A DNA stretch of 64,000 nucleotides from Marinobacter nanhaiticus D15-8W (GCF_036511935.1 NZ_AP028878.1:3038001-3102000), one strand, 5' to 3'. Numbered from the stretch's first letter, positions 17,444 to 28,157 are shown. Made by a program: numbers and translations. Notes: generated from the letters alone by a model not told the origin.

Positions 17444-18181
17444 TCAGAAATCGACACCAGCGCTGATGAACGGGCCACCGAGCTCGATATCCAGGGCCTC
17501 GTCGCCATCTTCATAATCGATGTTCATCTGGCGATATCCCGCCCGAAGCCGCAGTACGGAAAGGTCATACTGGGCATAGCCGGCCCCATCGACGATGGAA
17601 TCGCCACCGTAACTGACACCATTACCTTCGACGCCAACCGACAAACCTGTCAGTGGCAAATCGAAACGGGCCGCGGCATAGAGCATCGGAACGACAGCAT
17701 CAATCTCTGTTTTGCTCACAGGAGACAAACGCGCCACATCTCTTATCGTCAGTTCGCCATCCATTTTCCGAACGGTTAGACCTGCATCGAGGTTGACCCA
17801 GTTGTCCAGAACTTCGTAATACATCGTCAGGTCGAGCTGATCCAAGTCCAGATCGGAATTGACCTCGGCATCAGCGGGGAGATTATCGTAACCGCCCGCG
17901 CCTAATTCTCCACGTCCACTTTGCTCGATAGCCGTGTAGTTCAGTCGCACGTTCGGAAGCAGCGGAACCGGATGTTCGAAAATCGCCGTCAGATTGGCGT
18001 TGCTGTCGCTGTCCAGATCAAGATCGTTATCGACATTTACTGAATCGCCACCCTGGCGTGCCGTGCCCGTTAGATCCGAATCCCAATAGCTGACATTGGC
18101 TCCCAGCCCCAGGACATCGGCTGCCGCTACCGAGCTAAAGCAGGTCACGCCGCCGAGTAAGACTAATGCAGTTTTTCTCAT
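17444..18181 (-). CDS. Outer-membrane beta-barrel protein (TIGR04219-like)
   Basis: Predicted outer-membrane protein of 245 residues: signal peptide MRKTALVLLGGVTCFSSVAA, then alternating amphipathic strands, Asp-rich loops (VDNDLDLDSDSNAN) and a C-terminal aromatic residue (SAGVDF) as recognised by the Bam complex. Overall layout resembles the TIGR04219 family of small barrels. I choose the ATG at 18181, preceded by AGGTGAGC, over a longer reading that would bury the signal peptide. It is 63 bases downstream of purC and ends in a strong terminator. Function unknown. Confidence 0.75.
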   Translation of the reverse strand: MRKTALVLLGGVTCFSSVAAADVLGLGANVSYWDSDLTGTARQGGDSVNVDNDLDLDSDSNANLTAIFEHPVPLLPNVRLNYTAIEQSGRGELGAGGYDNLPADAEVNSDLDLDQLDLTMYYEVLDNWVNLDAGLTVRKMDGELTIRDVARLSPVSKTEIDAVVPMLYAAARFDLPLTGLSVGVEGNGVSYGGDSIVDGAGYAQYDLSVLRLRAGYRQMNIDYEDGDEALDIELGGPFISAGVDF

Positions 18182-18244
18182 GAAGCTCACCTGTACTTGT
18201 TCGTCCATAATGAGGGCGACCCCGTCAGGCCCCCTCGCGTCAAG

Positions 18245-18958
18245 TCAATCGAATTGAATACCGAGTCGATGGCCGACCTCTTCATAGGCTTCGATGACTT
18301 CTCCCAGACCCTGCCGGAAGCGGTCCTTGTCCATCTTCTTGCGAGTTTCCTTATCCCAGATACGGCAGCCGTCCGGGCTGAACTCATCGCCCAGCACAAT
18401 CTGGCCGTTGCTCCGGCCAAATTCAAGCTTGTAATCCACCAGGAGCATACCGGCGTCATCGAACAGCCTCTTGAGTACCTCGTTGACACGGTAGGTCAGC
18501 ACTTTCATCTGGGCCAGGTCGTCGGCCGTGGCCCACCCAAAAGTCTCCGCCAGGGACTCGTTTATCATCGGGTCATGCATGGCATCGTTCTTGAGGAACA
18601 GCTCAAAGGTCGGCGGAGTCAACTCCAGCCCCTCTTCCACGCCCAGCCTGCGGCAAAGGCTGCCAGCGGAATAGTTACGCACGACACACTCGACAGGAAT
18701 CATATCCAGCTTTTTGACCAACGACTCGACCGGCGACAGCAGTTTCTCGAAATGCGTCGGGATCCCCGCCTCTTCCAGCTTTTCCATGACGAATGCATTG
18801 AAGCGGTTGTTCACCATACCCTTGCGGGCCAGCTGCTCTTTCTTTTCGCCGTCGAAGGCCGAGGTATCGTCGCGAAATAGCAGTACGAAGCGTTCGGGGT
18901 CGTCGGTGGTGTAAACCGATTTGGCTTTGCCTGAATAGAGCGCCTCGCGCTTTTCCAT
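18245..18958 (-). CDS. purC: Phosphoribosylaminoimidazole-succinocarboxamide synthase
   Basis: Joins CAIR and aspartate with ATP hydrolysis to form SAICAR in purine synthesis. At 237 residues it matches the Escherichia coli length. Motifs: N-terminal [25 protein letters not shown] (ATP site), [21 protein letters not shown], and the C-terminal [23 protein letters not shown]. The ATG at 18958 has GGAG upstream; a longer in-frame reading overlapping bamC is spurious. purC lies 50 bases after bamC in the same direction, as in related genomes. Confidence 0.96.
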   Translation of the reverse strand: MEKREALYSGKAKSVYTTDDPERFVLLFRDDTSAFDGEKKEQLARKGMVNNRFNAFVMEKLEEAGIPTHFEKLLSPVESLVKKLDMIPVECVVRNYSAGSLCRRLGVEEGLELTPPTFELFLKNDAMHDPMINESLAETFGWATADDLAQMKVLTYRVNEVLKRLFDDAGMLLVDYKLEFGRSNGQIVLGDEFSPDGCRIWDKETRKKMDKDRFRQGLGEVIEAYEEVGHRLGIQFD

Positions 18959-19007
18959 CTTCGTTCTCCGATAAGCACGGCAGCCCGACAGGCTGCCGAT
19001 AAAGCTG

Positions 19008-20066
19008 TTAATAGAGGTATTCGAACAATTCCGACAGCAGACGAGCGGATCGATTCTCGCCGTCATGATCCGGTGCCATCTGGGTACGCAAGTTCACCAC
19101 GCCGTCCTCCTGACGAATGGTCACGAGGTAGGTGTACTCCGGTTCCGGCTCGTCTGCAAACCAGTCGAACCAGCCGGATTCGAGTTCTTCCTCGCTGCGG
19201 TAGTCGACGTAGAACTGACCCGCACTACGATCGATATCCACCAGCGGAATATCAGCTTCGGAGAGCGCCCGATTCACCTCCGACCAAGCCCGATCGAAGC
19301 TCAGTTCCATCTCGATGCGGGGGTCGTCGCTCTGCCCTGAAACCAGCTTGACCTTAGGTGCGCTAGGTATGTTCAGTGCTGCGCGTGAGTAAGACTTGGT
19401 GTCTTCCCGTTGCCTCAGGTAGTCACCCAGGTCAGCAAGCAGATCGCGCTCCTGTGCCATCACAGACGTTTCCGACGGCCACTGGAGCATACTCTCGGGG
19501 CGGTTCGCCAGATCCCGCACCCGGAACTGGATTTCGGTGGTCTTGCGCCGTACGCCGGGCGAGACCCGGGCCTGCACAAGCGTCAGCTCATCGTTTGCGC
19601 TTTCCCCATTTATACCCAGTAGCGCGCGTGCACGCTGGCTATAGTTGGCGATATCGGTCTGCAACAGGCCAATCTGCGGGTTTTCCTGGGCGACCCCCAG
19701 ACCACGCTCGGTAAGGTACGAGGACACCATGGGCCAGACCCGGCCGGGCACTTCGTTGACCAGCAGCCAGACCTGGCCGTTGAGTTCCTCGACCACGTAG
19801 TTCTCGTCGAGGATCTCCGAGGTCATGTCCGGCGGGCGCGGTACGGAGAACTCACCCTGGGCGACAGCGTCTCCTGCCCGGGCCTCGCGAACCGGATAGG
19901 CCGGCTGGATACGCGCCTTGCTTTGCCAATCCGGCACCTTGACGGTGTCGCCTGCAGGCGCGTTGCGGTATTCGTCGGAACGGTCCTGAATCAGGCCGCA
20001 GCCTGTCAGGAGGCCCAGCATAAGGGCGCCCGCAACCAAGCGGGCACGACGTGGGTAGGCTTGCAT
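19008..20066 (-). CDS. bamC: Outer-membrane assembly lipoprotein BamC
   Basis: Lipoprotein of the BAM complex that folds beta-barrel proteins into the outer membrane. It is 352 residues with a lipoprotein signal ([16 protein letters not shown]; lipid-modified Cys at about 23). An unstructured N-terminal stretch ([15 protein letters not shown]) follows, then two helix-grip domains ([19 protein letters not shown] and [19 protein letters not shown]). The start at 20066 follows CGGAG. It sits between dapA and purC, the arrangement I know for bamC in Pseudomonas relatives. dapA-bamC-purC are probably co-transcribed. Confidence 0.93.
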   Translation of the reverse strand: MQAYPRRARLVAGALMLGLLTGCGLIQDRSDEYRNAPAGDTVKVPDWQSKARIQPAYPVREARAGDAVAQGEFSVPRPPDMTSEILDENYVVEELNGQVWLLVNEVPGRVWPMVSSYLTERGLGVAQENPQIGLLQTDIANYSQRARALLGINGESANDELTLVQARVSPGVRRKTTEIQFRVRDLANRPESMLQWPSETSVMAQERDLLADLGDYLRQREDTKSYSRAALNIPSAPKVKLVSGQSDDPRIEMELSFDRAWSEVNRALSEADIPLVDIDRSAGQFYVDYRSEEELESGWFDWFADEPEPEYTYLVTIRQEDGVVNLRTQMAPDHDGENRSARLLSELFEYLY

Positions 20067-20119
20067 CAAACGACTCCGGGACAGGCCTGTTTCGCCCGCC
20101 CCCACCTGTTTGTGTGGAC

Positions 20120-20995
<876 letters not shown>

Positions 20996-21213
20996 AAAGA
21001 CTCCGTTCGCGTAAAACGGTAATGGTAATTGCGGGTGACTGGCGAAACAACCATTCCTTGGGCCGCCCGAGCTTACTTTTTATACCCGTGCGTATTTTTT
21101 ATAGAAGTACGGGGGTCGTCTAACGTAAACCACATGCAGATTCGATCCAATTGGGGTGGTCGACCCTATAAACTTGCCTTATGAGATAACCTGAAAAAAT
21201 GGAAGGAGACGCA

Positions 21214-21684
21214 ATGAGCGCTGTTGAACTCAACAAGACGGTCCCGGATTTCACCGCCCCAGCGACGGGCGACAAGAACATCAGCCTGTCTGATTTTCGC
21301 GGCAGCAATAACGTGGTGATCTACTTCTACCCCAAGGACAGCACGCCGGGCTGCACTACCGAGGGGGGAGACTTCCGCGATCATCACGATGCCTTCGAGA
21401 AAGCCGATACGGTTATCCTCGGAGTCTCCCGGGACGGCATCAAATCTCATGAAAACTTCAAGGCCAAGCAATCGTTCCCGTTCGATCTGCTGTCCGATAA
21501 GGACGAAAGTCTTTGCAAGCTGTTCGACGTGATAAAGCTCAAGAAGATGTACGGCAAGGAGAGCTTGGGCGTAGAACGCAGCACATTCATTATCGATAAA
21601 GAAGGCGTGTTGCGGAAGGAATGGCGTGGTGTAAAGGTCAAAGGCCACGTTGAGGAAGTGCTGGAAGCCGTACAGAGCCTATAG
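21214..21684 (+). CDS. bcp: Thioredoxin-dependent peroxiredoxin (BCP/PrxQ type)
   Basis: Thiol peroxidase of 156 residues reducing hydrogen peroxide and organic peroxides. The peroxidatic Cys is C47 in PKDSTPGCTTEGGDFRDH. The resolving Cys usually found five residues later is Gly here (G52), and the alternative alpha-3 position (about 83) is Lys. The only other Cys is C101 in DESLCKLF, so the recycling mechanism may differ (1-Cys, or via C101). GGAAGGAGA before the ATG at 21214 fixes the start. Its place beside dapA is as in Pseudomonas, but no gcvR gene lies between them. Confidence 0.93.
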   Translation: MSAVELNKTVPDFTAPATGDKNISLSDFRGSNNVVIYFYPKDSTPGCTTEGGDFRDHHDAFEKADTVILGVSRDGIKSHENFKAKQSFPFDLLSDKDESLCKLFDVIKLKKMYGKESLGVERSTFIIDKEGVLRKEWRGVKVKGHVEEVLEAVQSL

Positions 21685-21768
21685 GCATTCGGAGTTTCGA
21701 TATCGGGCGCGGCGAACCCCGCCGCGCCTGTCATCTACCCGCATTACACACCATCCGAACAAGCGACT

Positions 21769-22839
21769 TTACGTTGCTTCGTTCTGTGATCCATGGTGAA
21801 CCGGCCAGGCCGCAAAGATGGCCTTGAGCATGGTCGCCAGGGGAATCGCGAAGAAGACGCCCCACAACCCCCAGATACCACCAAAAAACAACACTGCGAC
21901 GATAATGACCACCGGGTGGAGGTTATTGACCTCGGAAAATAGCACCGGCACCAGTACGTTGCCGTCGAGCGCCTGGATAATGCCGTAAATCACCATCAGC
22001 CAGATGAATTCGCTGCTCCAGCCGAAGGCAAACAGGCCGATCATGGCCACCGGTACGGTGACAACGGCCGCACCAATGTACGGGATCACCACGGACAGCC
22101 CCACCAACAGCGACAACAACGCGGCGTAAGGCAACCCCATGATGCGAAAGGCAACAAAAGTCACGCCTCCGACAATGACGATTTCGACCGCCTTACCGCG
22201 TACATAATTGGCGCATTGCTCGTTCACCTCATGCCAGATACGACGCATCATTGGACGCTGCTGAGGCAGCGTGGACGCCAGCGCGCTCATCAGCACATCC
22301 CGATCCTTGAGGAAGAAAAACACCAGTATCGGCAACAGAACCAGGTATATCAGGATCGCCATGACGTCCGGAATGCTGGACAGCGAGAAAGACACCAGCC
22401 ACTGAGTGAAGTTGGCTGCCTCTGAAGTCACCTGCTGGTAAAGACTGTTGATCGACTCCATGGAGATAAGGTTCGGGTACTCCTGCGGCAGAAGCTCCAG
22501 ATAGCTTTGCATCTCACGGAATATCCTGGGCGCCTCGCCGGCAAGCGACGTTAGCTGAATCCAGAGCAACGGCAACATACCCAGCAGGAAACCGACCAGC
22601 ACACCGAGAAACAGGAGGTATACGAGGATGACCGCGACGGCGTTGGGCACACCATGATCAGTCAACTTGGTCACGAGACCCTGGAGAATGAACGCAATGA
22701 TGACGGAAGCGATTACCGGCGCCAACGTATGGCCCAGCCAGATAATGCCCAGCGTCCCGATGATCAGCAGCAGAAAGAGGATGACGGCTTCATCATCGGA
22801 AAAGTACTTGTGGGCCAGGCCCCGAATAATTCTGACCAT
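21769..22839 (-). CDS. AI-2E/PerM-family membrane protein
   Basis: Putative permease of 356 residues with about seven or eight transmembrane helices in the AI-2E transporter layout. There is an N-terminal helix pair around LFLLLIIGTLGIIWLGHTLA, a cytoplasmic/periplasmic middle, then IVGGVTFVAFRIMGLPYAALL and the family signature SVVIPYIGAAVVTVPVA near residue 250. The start at 22839 has CCGGAG upstream; a TTG at 22845 is possible. Homologues have been linked to autoinducer export or sodium-proton exchange; I cannot choose. It follows the tusA-like gene, separated by 37 bases. Confidence 0.85.
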   Translation of the reverse strand: MVRIIRGLAHKYFSDDEAVILFLLLIIGTLGIIWLGHTLAPVIASVIIAFILQGLVTKLTDHGVPNAVAVILVYLLFLGVLVGFLLGMLPLLWIQLTSLAGEAPRIFREMQSYLELLPQEYPNLISMESINSLYQQVTSEAANFTQWLVSFSLSSIPDVMAILIYLVLLPILVFFFLKDRDVLMSALASTLPQQRPMMRRIWHEVNEQCANYVRGKAVEIVIVGGVTFVAFRIMGLPYAALLSLLVGLSVVIPYIGAAVVTVPVAMIGLFAFGWSSEFIWLMVIYGIIQALDGNVLVPVLFSEVNNLHPVVIIVAVLFFGGIWGLWGVFFAIPLATMLKAIFAAWPVHHGSQNEAT

Positions 22840-22876
22840 TAACAACTCCGGTTAGTGAGGAACCTTGAGCGGCCCC

Positions 22877-23104
22877 CTAATTGCCACAGCGTATCAAAAA
22901 TCGGTACCGACCCTCTGATTCTTCTGACTTTTCCAGGGAATGAGAAGACAATTTCAGGAACGACGGGATATCTTCCGCAGATCCGGGGTCTGTAGCGATA
23001 ACTTCGAGCGTTTCACCCGGCTGCATCGCGTTCAATTGGAGCTTGGTCTTGAGTAGAGGCATCGGGCAGCGTAGCCCGCTGGTATCCAGAAAATGATCTG
23101 ACAT
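22877..23104 (-). CDS. TusA/SirA-family sulfur-carrier protein
   Basis: Small sulfurtransferase of 75 residues. The CPMP motif holds the persulfide Cys (LDTSGLRCPMPLLKTKLQL, Cys near residue 13), followed by the GETLEVIATDPGS strand and DIPSFLKL helix of the TusA fold. AAGGAA precedes the ATG at 23104. This is the tusA-like gene that neighbours bepA and perM in Pseudomonas, not necessarily the tRNA-thiolation TusA of enterobacteria; it may hand sulfur to another pathway. It is divergent from bepA, sharing a 126-base control region. Confidence 0.9.
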   Translation of the reverse strand: MSDHFLDTSGLRCPMPLLKTKLQLNAMQPGETLEVIATDPGSAEDIPSFLKLSSHSLEKSEESEGRYRFLIRCGN

Positions 23105-23230
23105 GGGTTCCTTAAAATCGTGGAATGCTTCCAAAGTCTTTTAAATCTGTCATGATCCGCGCTGGCGCTACTGCGTTACACTTCAGTTATGCCAGCCTTG
23201 TCACGTACTTGGGAGTATATCAGGCCTGTT

Positions 23231-24709
23231 ATGCATCTTGCTTCAGTCCCCCGCCGCCGACTTCACAATAAGTACATCAGGGGGCTCGCCGCGGGAATAG
23301 TCCTGAGCGTATCCGCGCTAACCCCCCTCCACGCCCAGGATACATCCCTGCCGACCCTCGGTGGCGTCGGTGGCGGTCTGATTTCCGATCAGCAGGAAGC
23401 CGCAATCGGACGGCAGGTCATGCAGTCGTTGCGCAGATCCGCTGAGCAGATCAATGATCCGCTGGTCGTGGACTATTTGGCCAGCGTTGTGTACCGATTG
23501 GTGCCGTACGCCCCACTGGAAAACCGCGACCTTAAGATGGTCGTCATCGATAGTCCCGCCATTAACGCATTTGCGGTACCCGGCGGCATCATCGGCGTCA
23601 ACGGCGGCCTGTTCCTCAATGCCGAGACAGAGCAGCAGTTTGCGTCCGTGATGGCCCACGAATTAGCCCACCTGAGCCAGCGCCACTTTGCCCGGCGGAT
23701 GGAGCAACAGGAAACCAGTGCCCCCATGACGATCGCCGGCATGCTGGCTGGCATTATCCTGTCAGCGGTGACCAAATCCGACGTTGGCATTGCCGCCATC
23801 GCAGGCACCCAAGCCCTGGCGGTGCAGAACATGCTGCAATACAGCCGGGCCAACGAGCAGGAAGCGGACCGGGTTGGTCTCGATATCCTGGCTGACGCGG
23901 GCATGGACCCGCGCGGCATGCCAGAGATGTTCGAAATCATGATGCGTCAGAACCGCATCCAGGGTGGGCAACCGCCCGAATACCTGTCCACGCACCCCCT
24001 GACCCAGAGCCGTATCGCCGACACCCGAAACCGGGCCAGTCAGTATCCGAACAAGGAACACGACGACACCCTGGAATACCATCTCGTGCGCGCGAGGCTC
24101 CAGGTACTCTACTCCCAGTCACCGCAGCAAGCCGTGGAAGTCTTCCAGGCCTATATCGACGGACGCGGCGAAATGGCGGAGCCGACGGCCCATTACGGTC
24201 TGGCCGTCGCCCATTTGCGCGCTGATCAGCCGGGACAGGCGGAGGCCATCCTTCGCGATCTTCTGGATAAAACGCCGGGGCGCATCACTTATCAAGTCAC
24301 GCTGGCCGAAGCCTTGATGAAGAACGGCAAGGTCGATGAAGCGATCGCACTGATGCAATCCGCGCTGCACCGCAATCCCGGCAACTACCCTATCCTCTAC
24401 CAGCTTGCAGCCGCCCAGTATGAGGCCGGCCATGCACAGCAGGCAGCCGACCTCTACACCCAACTGACGAACCAGTTTCCGGATAGCGTCGACCTGTGGC
24501 AGAAACTGGCCGACGCCGAAGGTCAGGCCCGAAATATCGTCGGCGTGCACCGGGCCCGGGCTGAATACTACATCCTGATGGGTGACCTGGAAGCCGCCCG
24601 CCGACAACTGCAGGAAGCTCAAAGCAAGGTTCCACCTGGTACGCCGGTACGGGAAATCGTGAGCCAGCGCCTATCCCAGGTAACAGACGCACTGGCCCAA
24701 CGTCGTTAA
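23231..24709 (+). CDS. bepA: Periplasmic M48 metalloprotease/chaperone with TPR repeats
   Basis: BepA (YfgC) degrades or rescues stalled outer-membrane proteins such as LptD. From the ATG at 23231 there are 492 residues with a signal peptide (LAAGIVLSVSALTPLHA). The zincin domain carries HELAHLSQRH (HExxH) and the third ligand in NEQEADRVGLDIL. The C-terminal half consists of TPR repeats (ALMKNGKVDEAIALMQSAL, YEAGHAQQAADLYTQL). An ATG at 23189 is an alternative start but would push the signal peptide inward. It lies beside the tusA-like gene and, across an IS insertion, nadA. Confidence 0.93.
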   Translation: MHLASVPRRRLHNKYIRGLAAGIVLSVSALTPLHAQDTSLPTLGGVGGGLISDQQEAAIGRQVMQSLRRSAEQINDPLVVDYLASVVYRLVPYAPLENRDLKMVVIDSPAINAFAVPGGIIGVNGGLFLNAETEQQFASVMAHELAHLSQRHFARRMEQQETSAPMTIAGMLAGIILSAVTKSDVGIAAIAGTQALAVQNMLQYSRANEQEADRVGLDILADAGMDPRGMPEMFEIMMRQNRIQGGQPPEYLSTHPLTQSRIADTRNRASQYPNKEHDDTLEYHLVRARLQVLYSQSPQQAVEVFQAYIDGRGEMAEPTAHYGLAVAHLRADQPGQAEAILRDLLDKTPGRITYQVTLAEALMKNGKVDEAIALMQSALHRNPGNYPILYQLAAAQYEAGHAQQAADLYTQLTNQFPDSVDLWQKLADAEGQARNIVGVHRARAEYYILMGDLEAARRQLQEAQSKVPPGTPVREIVSQRLSQVTDALAQRR

Positions 24710-24917
24710 GGAACAGTCTTTTGGTTCATCGCGGATTAGCGTGACAGGGAGCCGGGGTCGTCCGCACGAGTCATAAGACTATGGGCACCTTCGGCGCCTC
24801 AGAAGCTGAAGCATCTGCTACATGCTCGAGTTATCTGGAAATGTAGTCGACGCTTCAGAGGGTGTTGCAAAAGCTTGCGGTATTAAGCCTCTCTCCCCTG
24901 GCGGGTGTAGGCGGAAG

Positions 24918-26226
24918 TGTGCAAACCGGCAACATAGGTAACACCTCAAGCCGGGAACATGGGTTACACAAGTTACGGTATGGGCAAGGAGGACGCGCCC
25001 ATGCCCTGGAAAGAGACTTGTGTAATGGATCTGAAGATGCAGTTGATCGCGGCCTGGCTGCAGGGCGGGCACGGTGTAAGCGATCTGGCCCGCGGCTACG
25101 GCATTAGCCGCAAGACGGCTTACAAGTGGATCAGGCGCTACCAGGAGGAAGGTGCCGGTGGGCTGCAGGAGCGCTCCCGAGCGCCGCACTATTGCCCACA
25201 TGCAGTGACGGAGGACGTGGCTGAACAGATTGTGGCGATCAAGAAAGTCCATCCCAGCTTTGGCCCCAAGAAGGTTCTGGACCGCTTGCGTGAGCTAGAA
25301 CCGGCGATGGCATTGCCGGCAGACAGCACGGCCGGTGAGATACTCAAAGCGGCGGGTCTGGTCAAGAAACGGCGCTACAAGCGGCCGTACCCGGCCGACC
25401 CGCAACCGTTTGAACTGGGTGATCGCAATAATGCGCTGTGGAGTGTGGACTACAAGGGGCAGTACCGGACGGCCGGCGGGCGCTGGTGTTATCCGCTCAC
25501 GGTAACCGACAATGCCAGCCGTTATGTCTTGGGCTGTCATGGCGTGAGCGCAACAGACTACGTCCAGGCGAAGCCGATTATGGAATGGGTTTTCCATGAG
25601 TACGGTCTGCCGGAGGGGATCTTGTCCGACAACGGGGCGCCCTTCGCCAGTCGCTCAGCAGGAGGTCTGACGCGACTGTCGAAATGGTGGGTCGAGCTGG
25701 GCATTGGGGTGCATCGTAGCAAGCCGGGAACGCCCACACAGAATGCCCGTCACGAGCGCATGCACGGTTCACTGAATCGAGCAGTGGGTGGACGGATGCG
25801 CGGGACAAGCTTGATGCAGCAACAGACCACGCTGCAGGCATTCCGTGAGGAGTTTAACGAACAACGCAGCCATGAGGCGCTGGGCAGGCAAACACCGGCC
25901 AGCGTGTATCAGCCCTCAAGGCGTCGGTACTCGCCCGTGCTGCGCCCGATTGAATATAACGTGGACCAGGCGGTTCGCAACGTTCGTCACAACGGCGAAA
26001 TCAAGTGGCAGGGCCATCTGATCTACATCAGCGGGCTGTTAGCCAGACATCGCGTAGGCCTGCAAGAGGTGGAGAATGACCGGGTCGAGGTGCGATACAG
26101 CACCCATCTGCTCGGTCATATTAACCTCAAAACCGCGCGATTGGAGCCCGCATGCGAGTGGCATGCGGGGGAATAGGTGTAACCCATGTTGCCGGTTCAA
26201 AGTGTTACCTATGTTCCGGTTGCACA
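24918..26226 (+). mobile_element. IS481-family insertion sequence, copy 1
   Basis: The 1309-bp element starts TGTGCAAACCGGCAACATAG and ends in the matching inverted repeat finishing GTTCCGGTTGCACA. Each end carries two tandem versions of a motif close to CCGGCAACATAGGTAACAC, about 25 bases apart, plausible double transposase-binding sites. AAG flanks both sides, suggesting a 3-bp target duplication. It holds one transposase gene and appears identical to the copy at 58294-59602 in the same orientation, so transposition or gene conversion was recent. Confidence 0.9.
25001..26176 (+). CDS. IS481-family transposase, copy 1
   Basis: DDE transposase of 391 residues. Residues 9-50 form a helix-turn-helix (LQGGHGVSDLARGYGISRKT, YKWIRRYQEEG), followed by a second DNA-binding region (FGPKKVLDRLRELEP). 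The integrase core has its catalytic acids in LWSVDYKGQY, GILSDNGAPF and the Glu of TPTQNARHERMHGSLNRA. I favour the ATG at 25001, preceded by AAGGAGG eight bases upstream, over the ATG at 24959 that lies inside the terminal repeat. The frame is intact, so it should be active. Confidence 0.92.
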   Translation: MPWKETCVMDLKMQLIAAWLQGGHGVSDLARGYGISRKTAYKWIRRYQEEGAGGLQERSRAPHYCPHAVTEDVAEQIVAIKKVHPSFGPKKVLDRLRELEPAMALPADSTAGEILKAAGLVKKRRYKRPYPADPQPFELGDRNNALWSVDYKGQYRTAGGRWCYPLTVTDNASRYVLGCHGVSATDYVQAKPIMEWVFHEYGLPEGILSDNGAPFASRSAGGLTRLSKWWVELGIGVHRSKPGTPTQNARHERMHGSLNRAVGGRMRGTSLMQQQTTLQAFREEFNEQRSHEALGRQTPASVYQPSRRRYSPVLRPIEYNVDQAVRNVRHNGEIKWQGHLIYISGLLARHRVGLQEVENDRVEVRYSTHLLGHINLKTARLEPACEWHAGE

Positions 26227-26357
26227 AAGTAGCGAAGCAGCGCCTTCGCCCGCCGAAACGCCCAAAGCCTCTGGCGGCGGGCTGGGGCGCGGAGCGGAGG
26301 TTTGGAGAGAGGGGGACGAGGCAAAGCCTCGCTATAAGTCGGCGCTGGCAACGATGA

Positions 26358-26416
26358 GCGCCTGACGGCGCTACCCCCTCTCCCCGGCCCTCTCCCGCGA
26401 GGGGAGAGGGAGTTTA
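26358..26416. repeat. GC-rich palindromic repeat, unit A
   Basis: GCGCC-TGAC-GGCGC followed by CCCTCTCC/GGAGAGGG arms and ending GAGGGAGTTTA. The same arrangement, nearly base for base, is found at 58234-58291. A partial related unit (AAGCCTCTCTCCCC) lies at 24885-24917 on the other side of the IS. It is a dispersed intergenic palindrome. Confidence 0.65.
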
Positions 26417-26668
26417 TGACGGTACTTAGGGAGCACCGGCACTTTTGCAATACCCCCTTCAGCTTCGGAGCAGCCCACCGGACTGCCCATTGCCGGAACG
26501 CTTTCCGTTACACGGATTCCCGCTATAGTGCGATAACAATTTTTTTGCCGGGGTTAAGAAGAAGTTCGTGCTGCAGGAAACCAGCGTTTTTCCTGCAAAC
26601 AGACGTTCTACGGAGGAACTTTCACTCCTCCTGGGCAACCTTGTAGTCAGGGAAAGCCCTACCGTCGG

Positions 26669-27730
26669 TCAGGCGTTACCCGCCGCCTTGAGGTTCATGG
26701 ATGCAGTGAAGTCCAGCATCCGGCGTAGCGGTCGCAACGCATCCTCACGCAGTGCACCATCGACAAGAACTTCCTGATCCCCCGTGCGCAGGACGTGCAG
26801 CAGGTTCTCCAGGCCATTCATCGCCATCCAGGGGCAGTGAGCGCAACTGCGGCAGGTGGCGCCGTTGCCGGCGGTCGGGGCTTCGATCAGCGTTTTGTTT
26901 GGCGCCAATTGCTGCATCTTGTAGAAGATGCCGTTATCGGTAGCAACGATAAAGCGTTCGTTGGGCAAGGTCTGGACAGCGTTGATCAACTGGGAGGTCG
27001 AACCTACCACATCCGCAATCTCGACGACGGACTCCGGAGACTCCGGATGAACCAGGATCGCCGCATCGGGGTACAACGCCTTCAGGTCCTCGACACCGCG
27101 AGACTTGAATTCTTCGTGAACGATGCAGGAGCCATCCCAAAGCAGCATGTCCGCACCAGTCGTGCGTTCGATGTAGCGACCGAGGTGCTTGTCAGGAGCC
27201 CACAGGACTTTCTCGCCACGTGAATCAAGATGCTCGACGATGCTCTGGGCGCAGCTCGACGTCACGACCCAGTCCGCCCTCGCCTTAACGGCGGCTGACG
27301 TGTTGGCATACACCACCACCGTCCGGTCAGGATGCTGATCGCAGAAGGCGCTAAAATCTTCCGGCGGACAACCAATATCAAGGGAGCATGTAGCTTCCAG
27401 CGTCGGCATCAGCACGGTCTTTTCCGGGTTCAGAATCTTGGCCGTCTCGCCCATGAACTTCACGCCGGCAACAACGATGGTGGAAGCAGGATGCTGGTTG
27501 CCAAAACGGGCCATTTCAAGGGAGTCCGAGACACAGCCACCCGTTTCCTCAGCCAGACGCTGGATATCCGGATCAGTGTAGTAATGGGCGACCAGCACGG
27601 CGTCCCGCGCCTTCAACTCGGCCTTGATCTCGCCCTCCAGACGGTGCTTTTCGTCAGCGCTCAACGAACGGGGCTCCGCCTCGTGCGCGAGATGTTCCTT
27701 AACCAGAATTCTGTTGTCGGCGTTTGTCAT
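26669..27730 (-). CDS. nadA: Quinolinate synthase
   Basis: Condenses iminoaspartate with dihydroxyacetone phosphate to quinolinate in NAD synthesis; carries an oxygen-sensitive [4Fe-4S] cluster. It is 353 residues. The three cluster-ligand regions are visible: [26 protein letters not shown] and [13 protein letters not shown], plus the substrate-binding [17 protein letters not shown] and [15 protein letters not shown] at 27730 gives [14 protein letters not shown]; longer readings cover the promoter. A TATAAT box lies 128 bases upstream. nadA next to tRNA-Lys and bepA is the order I know in Pseudomonas. Confidence 0.96.
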   Translation of the reverse strand: MTNADNRILVKEHLAHEAEPRSLSADEKHRLEGEIKAELKARDAVLVAHYYTDPDIQRLAEETGGCVSDSLEMARFGNQHPASTIVVAGVKFMGETAKILNPEKTVLMPTLEATCSLDIGCPPEDFSAFCDQHPDRTVVVYANTSAAVKARADWVVTSSCAQSIVEHLDSRGEKVLWAPDKHLGRYIERTTGADMLLWDGSCIVHEEFKSRGVEDLKALYPDAAILVHPESPESVVEIADVVGSTSQLINAVQTLPNERFIVATDNGIFYKMQQLAPNKTLIEAPTAGNGATCRSCAHCPWMAMNGLENLLHVLRTGDQEVLVDGALREDALRPLRRMLDFTASMNLKAAGNA

Positions 27731-28098
27731 GGAATCTCGTCTCTCAGTCAATACCCGGTTTCGCCTGCCCTCCGATTGGATCAGCGGAGGCCGGGCTCGC
27801 GTCCGGTTACGCGCAATCACGCTTTATCGATTTCTTTGTTTATATGGGCAATACGCCATTATACCACCCCGGATCAGACATTATTTCGTCATAAGCCTAT
27901 GATAAGGCGAGCCTACCTTCCGCTGCATACAGTGCGCCGCGCTGGAACTCGATAAGCTCAGGAAATACGGATCGAAATTCGACTTCACCTCAGCAAATAA
28001 CAGGCACAGAACGGTACGGCTCCAACGCTACGTAGATGCCGAAACGTGTGGGAGTATACGGAGAAACCGGGTGTTTACAATTCAGAGGCGCTATAACG
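27731..28098. other. Gene-free region between tRNA-Lys genes and nadA
   Basis: Apart from the possible nadA -10 box I see no gene here. It corresponds to the nadA leader plus about 240 bases of unassigned sequence after the tRNA terminator. Confidence 0.45.
27858..27863 (-). promoter_or_regulatory. Probable -10 box of nadA
   Basis: A perfect TATAAT on the minus strand lies 128 bases before the nadA ATG. The -35 region is poor, so this is a tentative promoter. Confidence 0.35.
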
Positions 28099-28126
28099 AA
28101 AAAGGGAGCCCTGCAGGCTCCCTTTT
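28099..28126 (-). terminator. Intrinsic terminator after the tRNA-Lys pair
   Basis: On the minus strand a 7-bp GC-rich stem (GGGAGCC with GGCTCCC) extended by A-T pairs closes a five-base loop and continues as TTTTT. It lies 32 bases after the 3' end of the second tRNA-Lys. Confidence 0.8.
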
Positions 28127-28157
28127 CGCACCAGCACACGCTTGCGTGCTGTTTATG

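Larger units (their letters stand above)
24859..26456. repeat. MITE-like element interrupted by the IS481 insertion
   Basis: GGGTGTTGCAAAAG (24860-24873) and its near-perfect reverse complement CTTTTGCAATACCC (26442-26455, 13 of 14 matching) bracket this block. CTTCAG occurs on both outer sides (24853-24858 and 26457-26462), like a target-site duplication. Without the 1309-bp IS the element would be about 290 bp and has no gene. Its inside contains GC-rich hairpins, including CCCTCTCC/GGAGAGGG at 26371-26411, which recur at 58145-58291. Interpretation as a small non-autonomous transposable element is inference. Confidence 0.55.
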
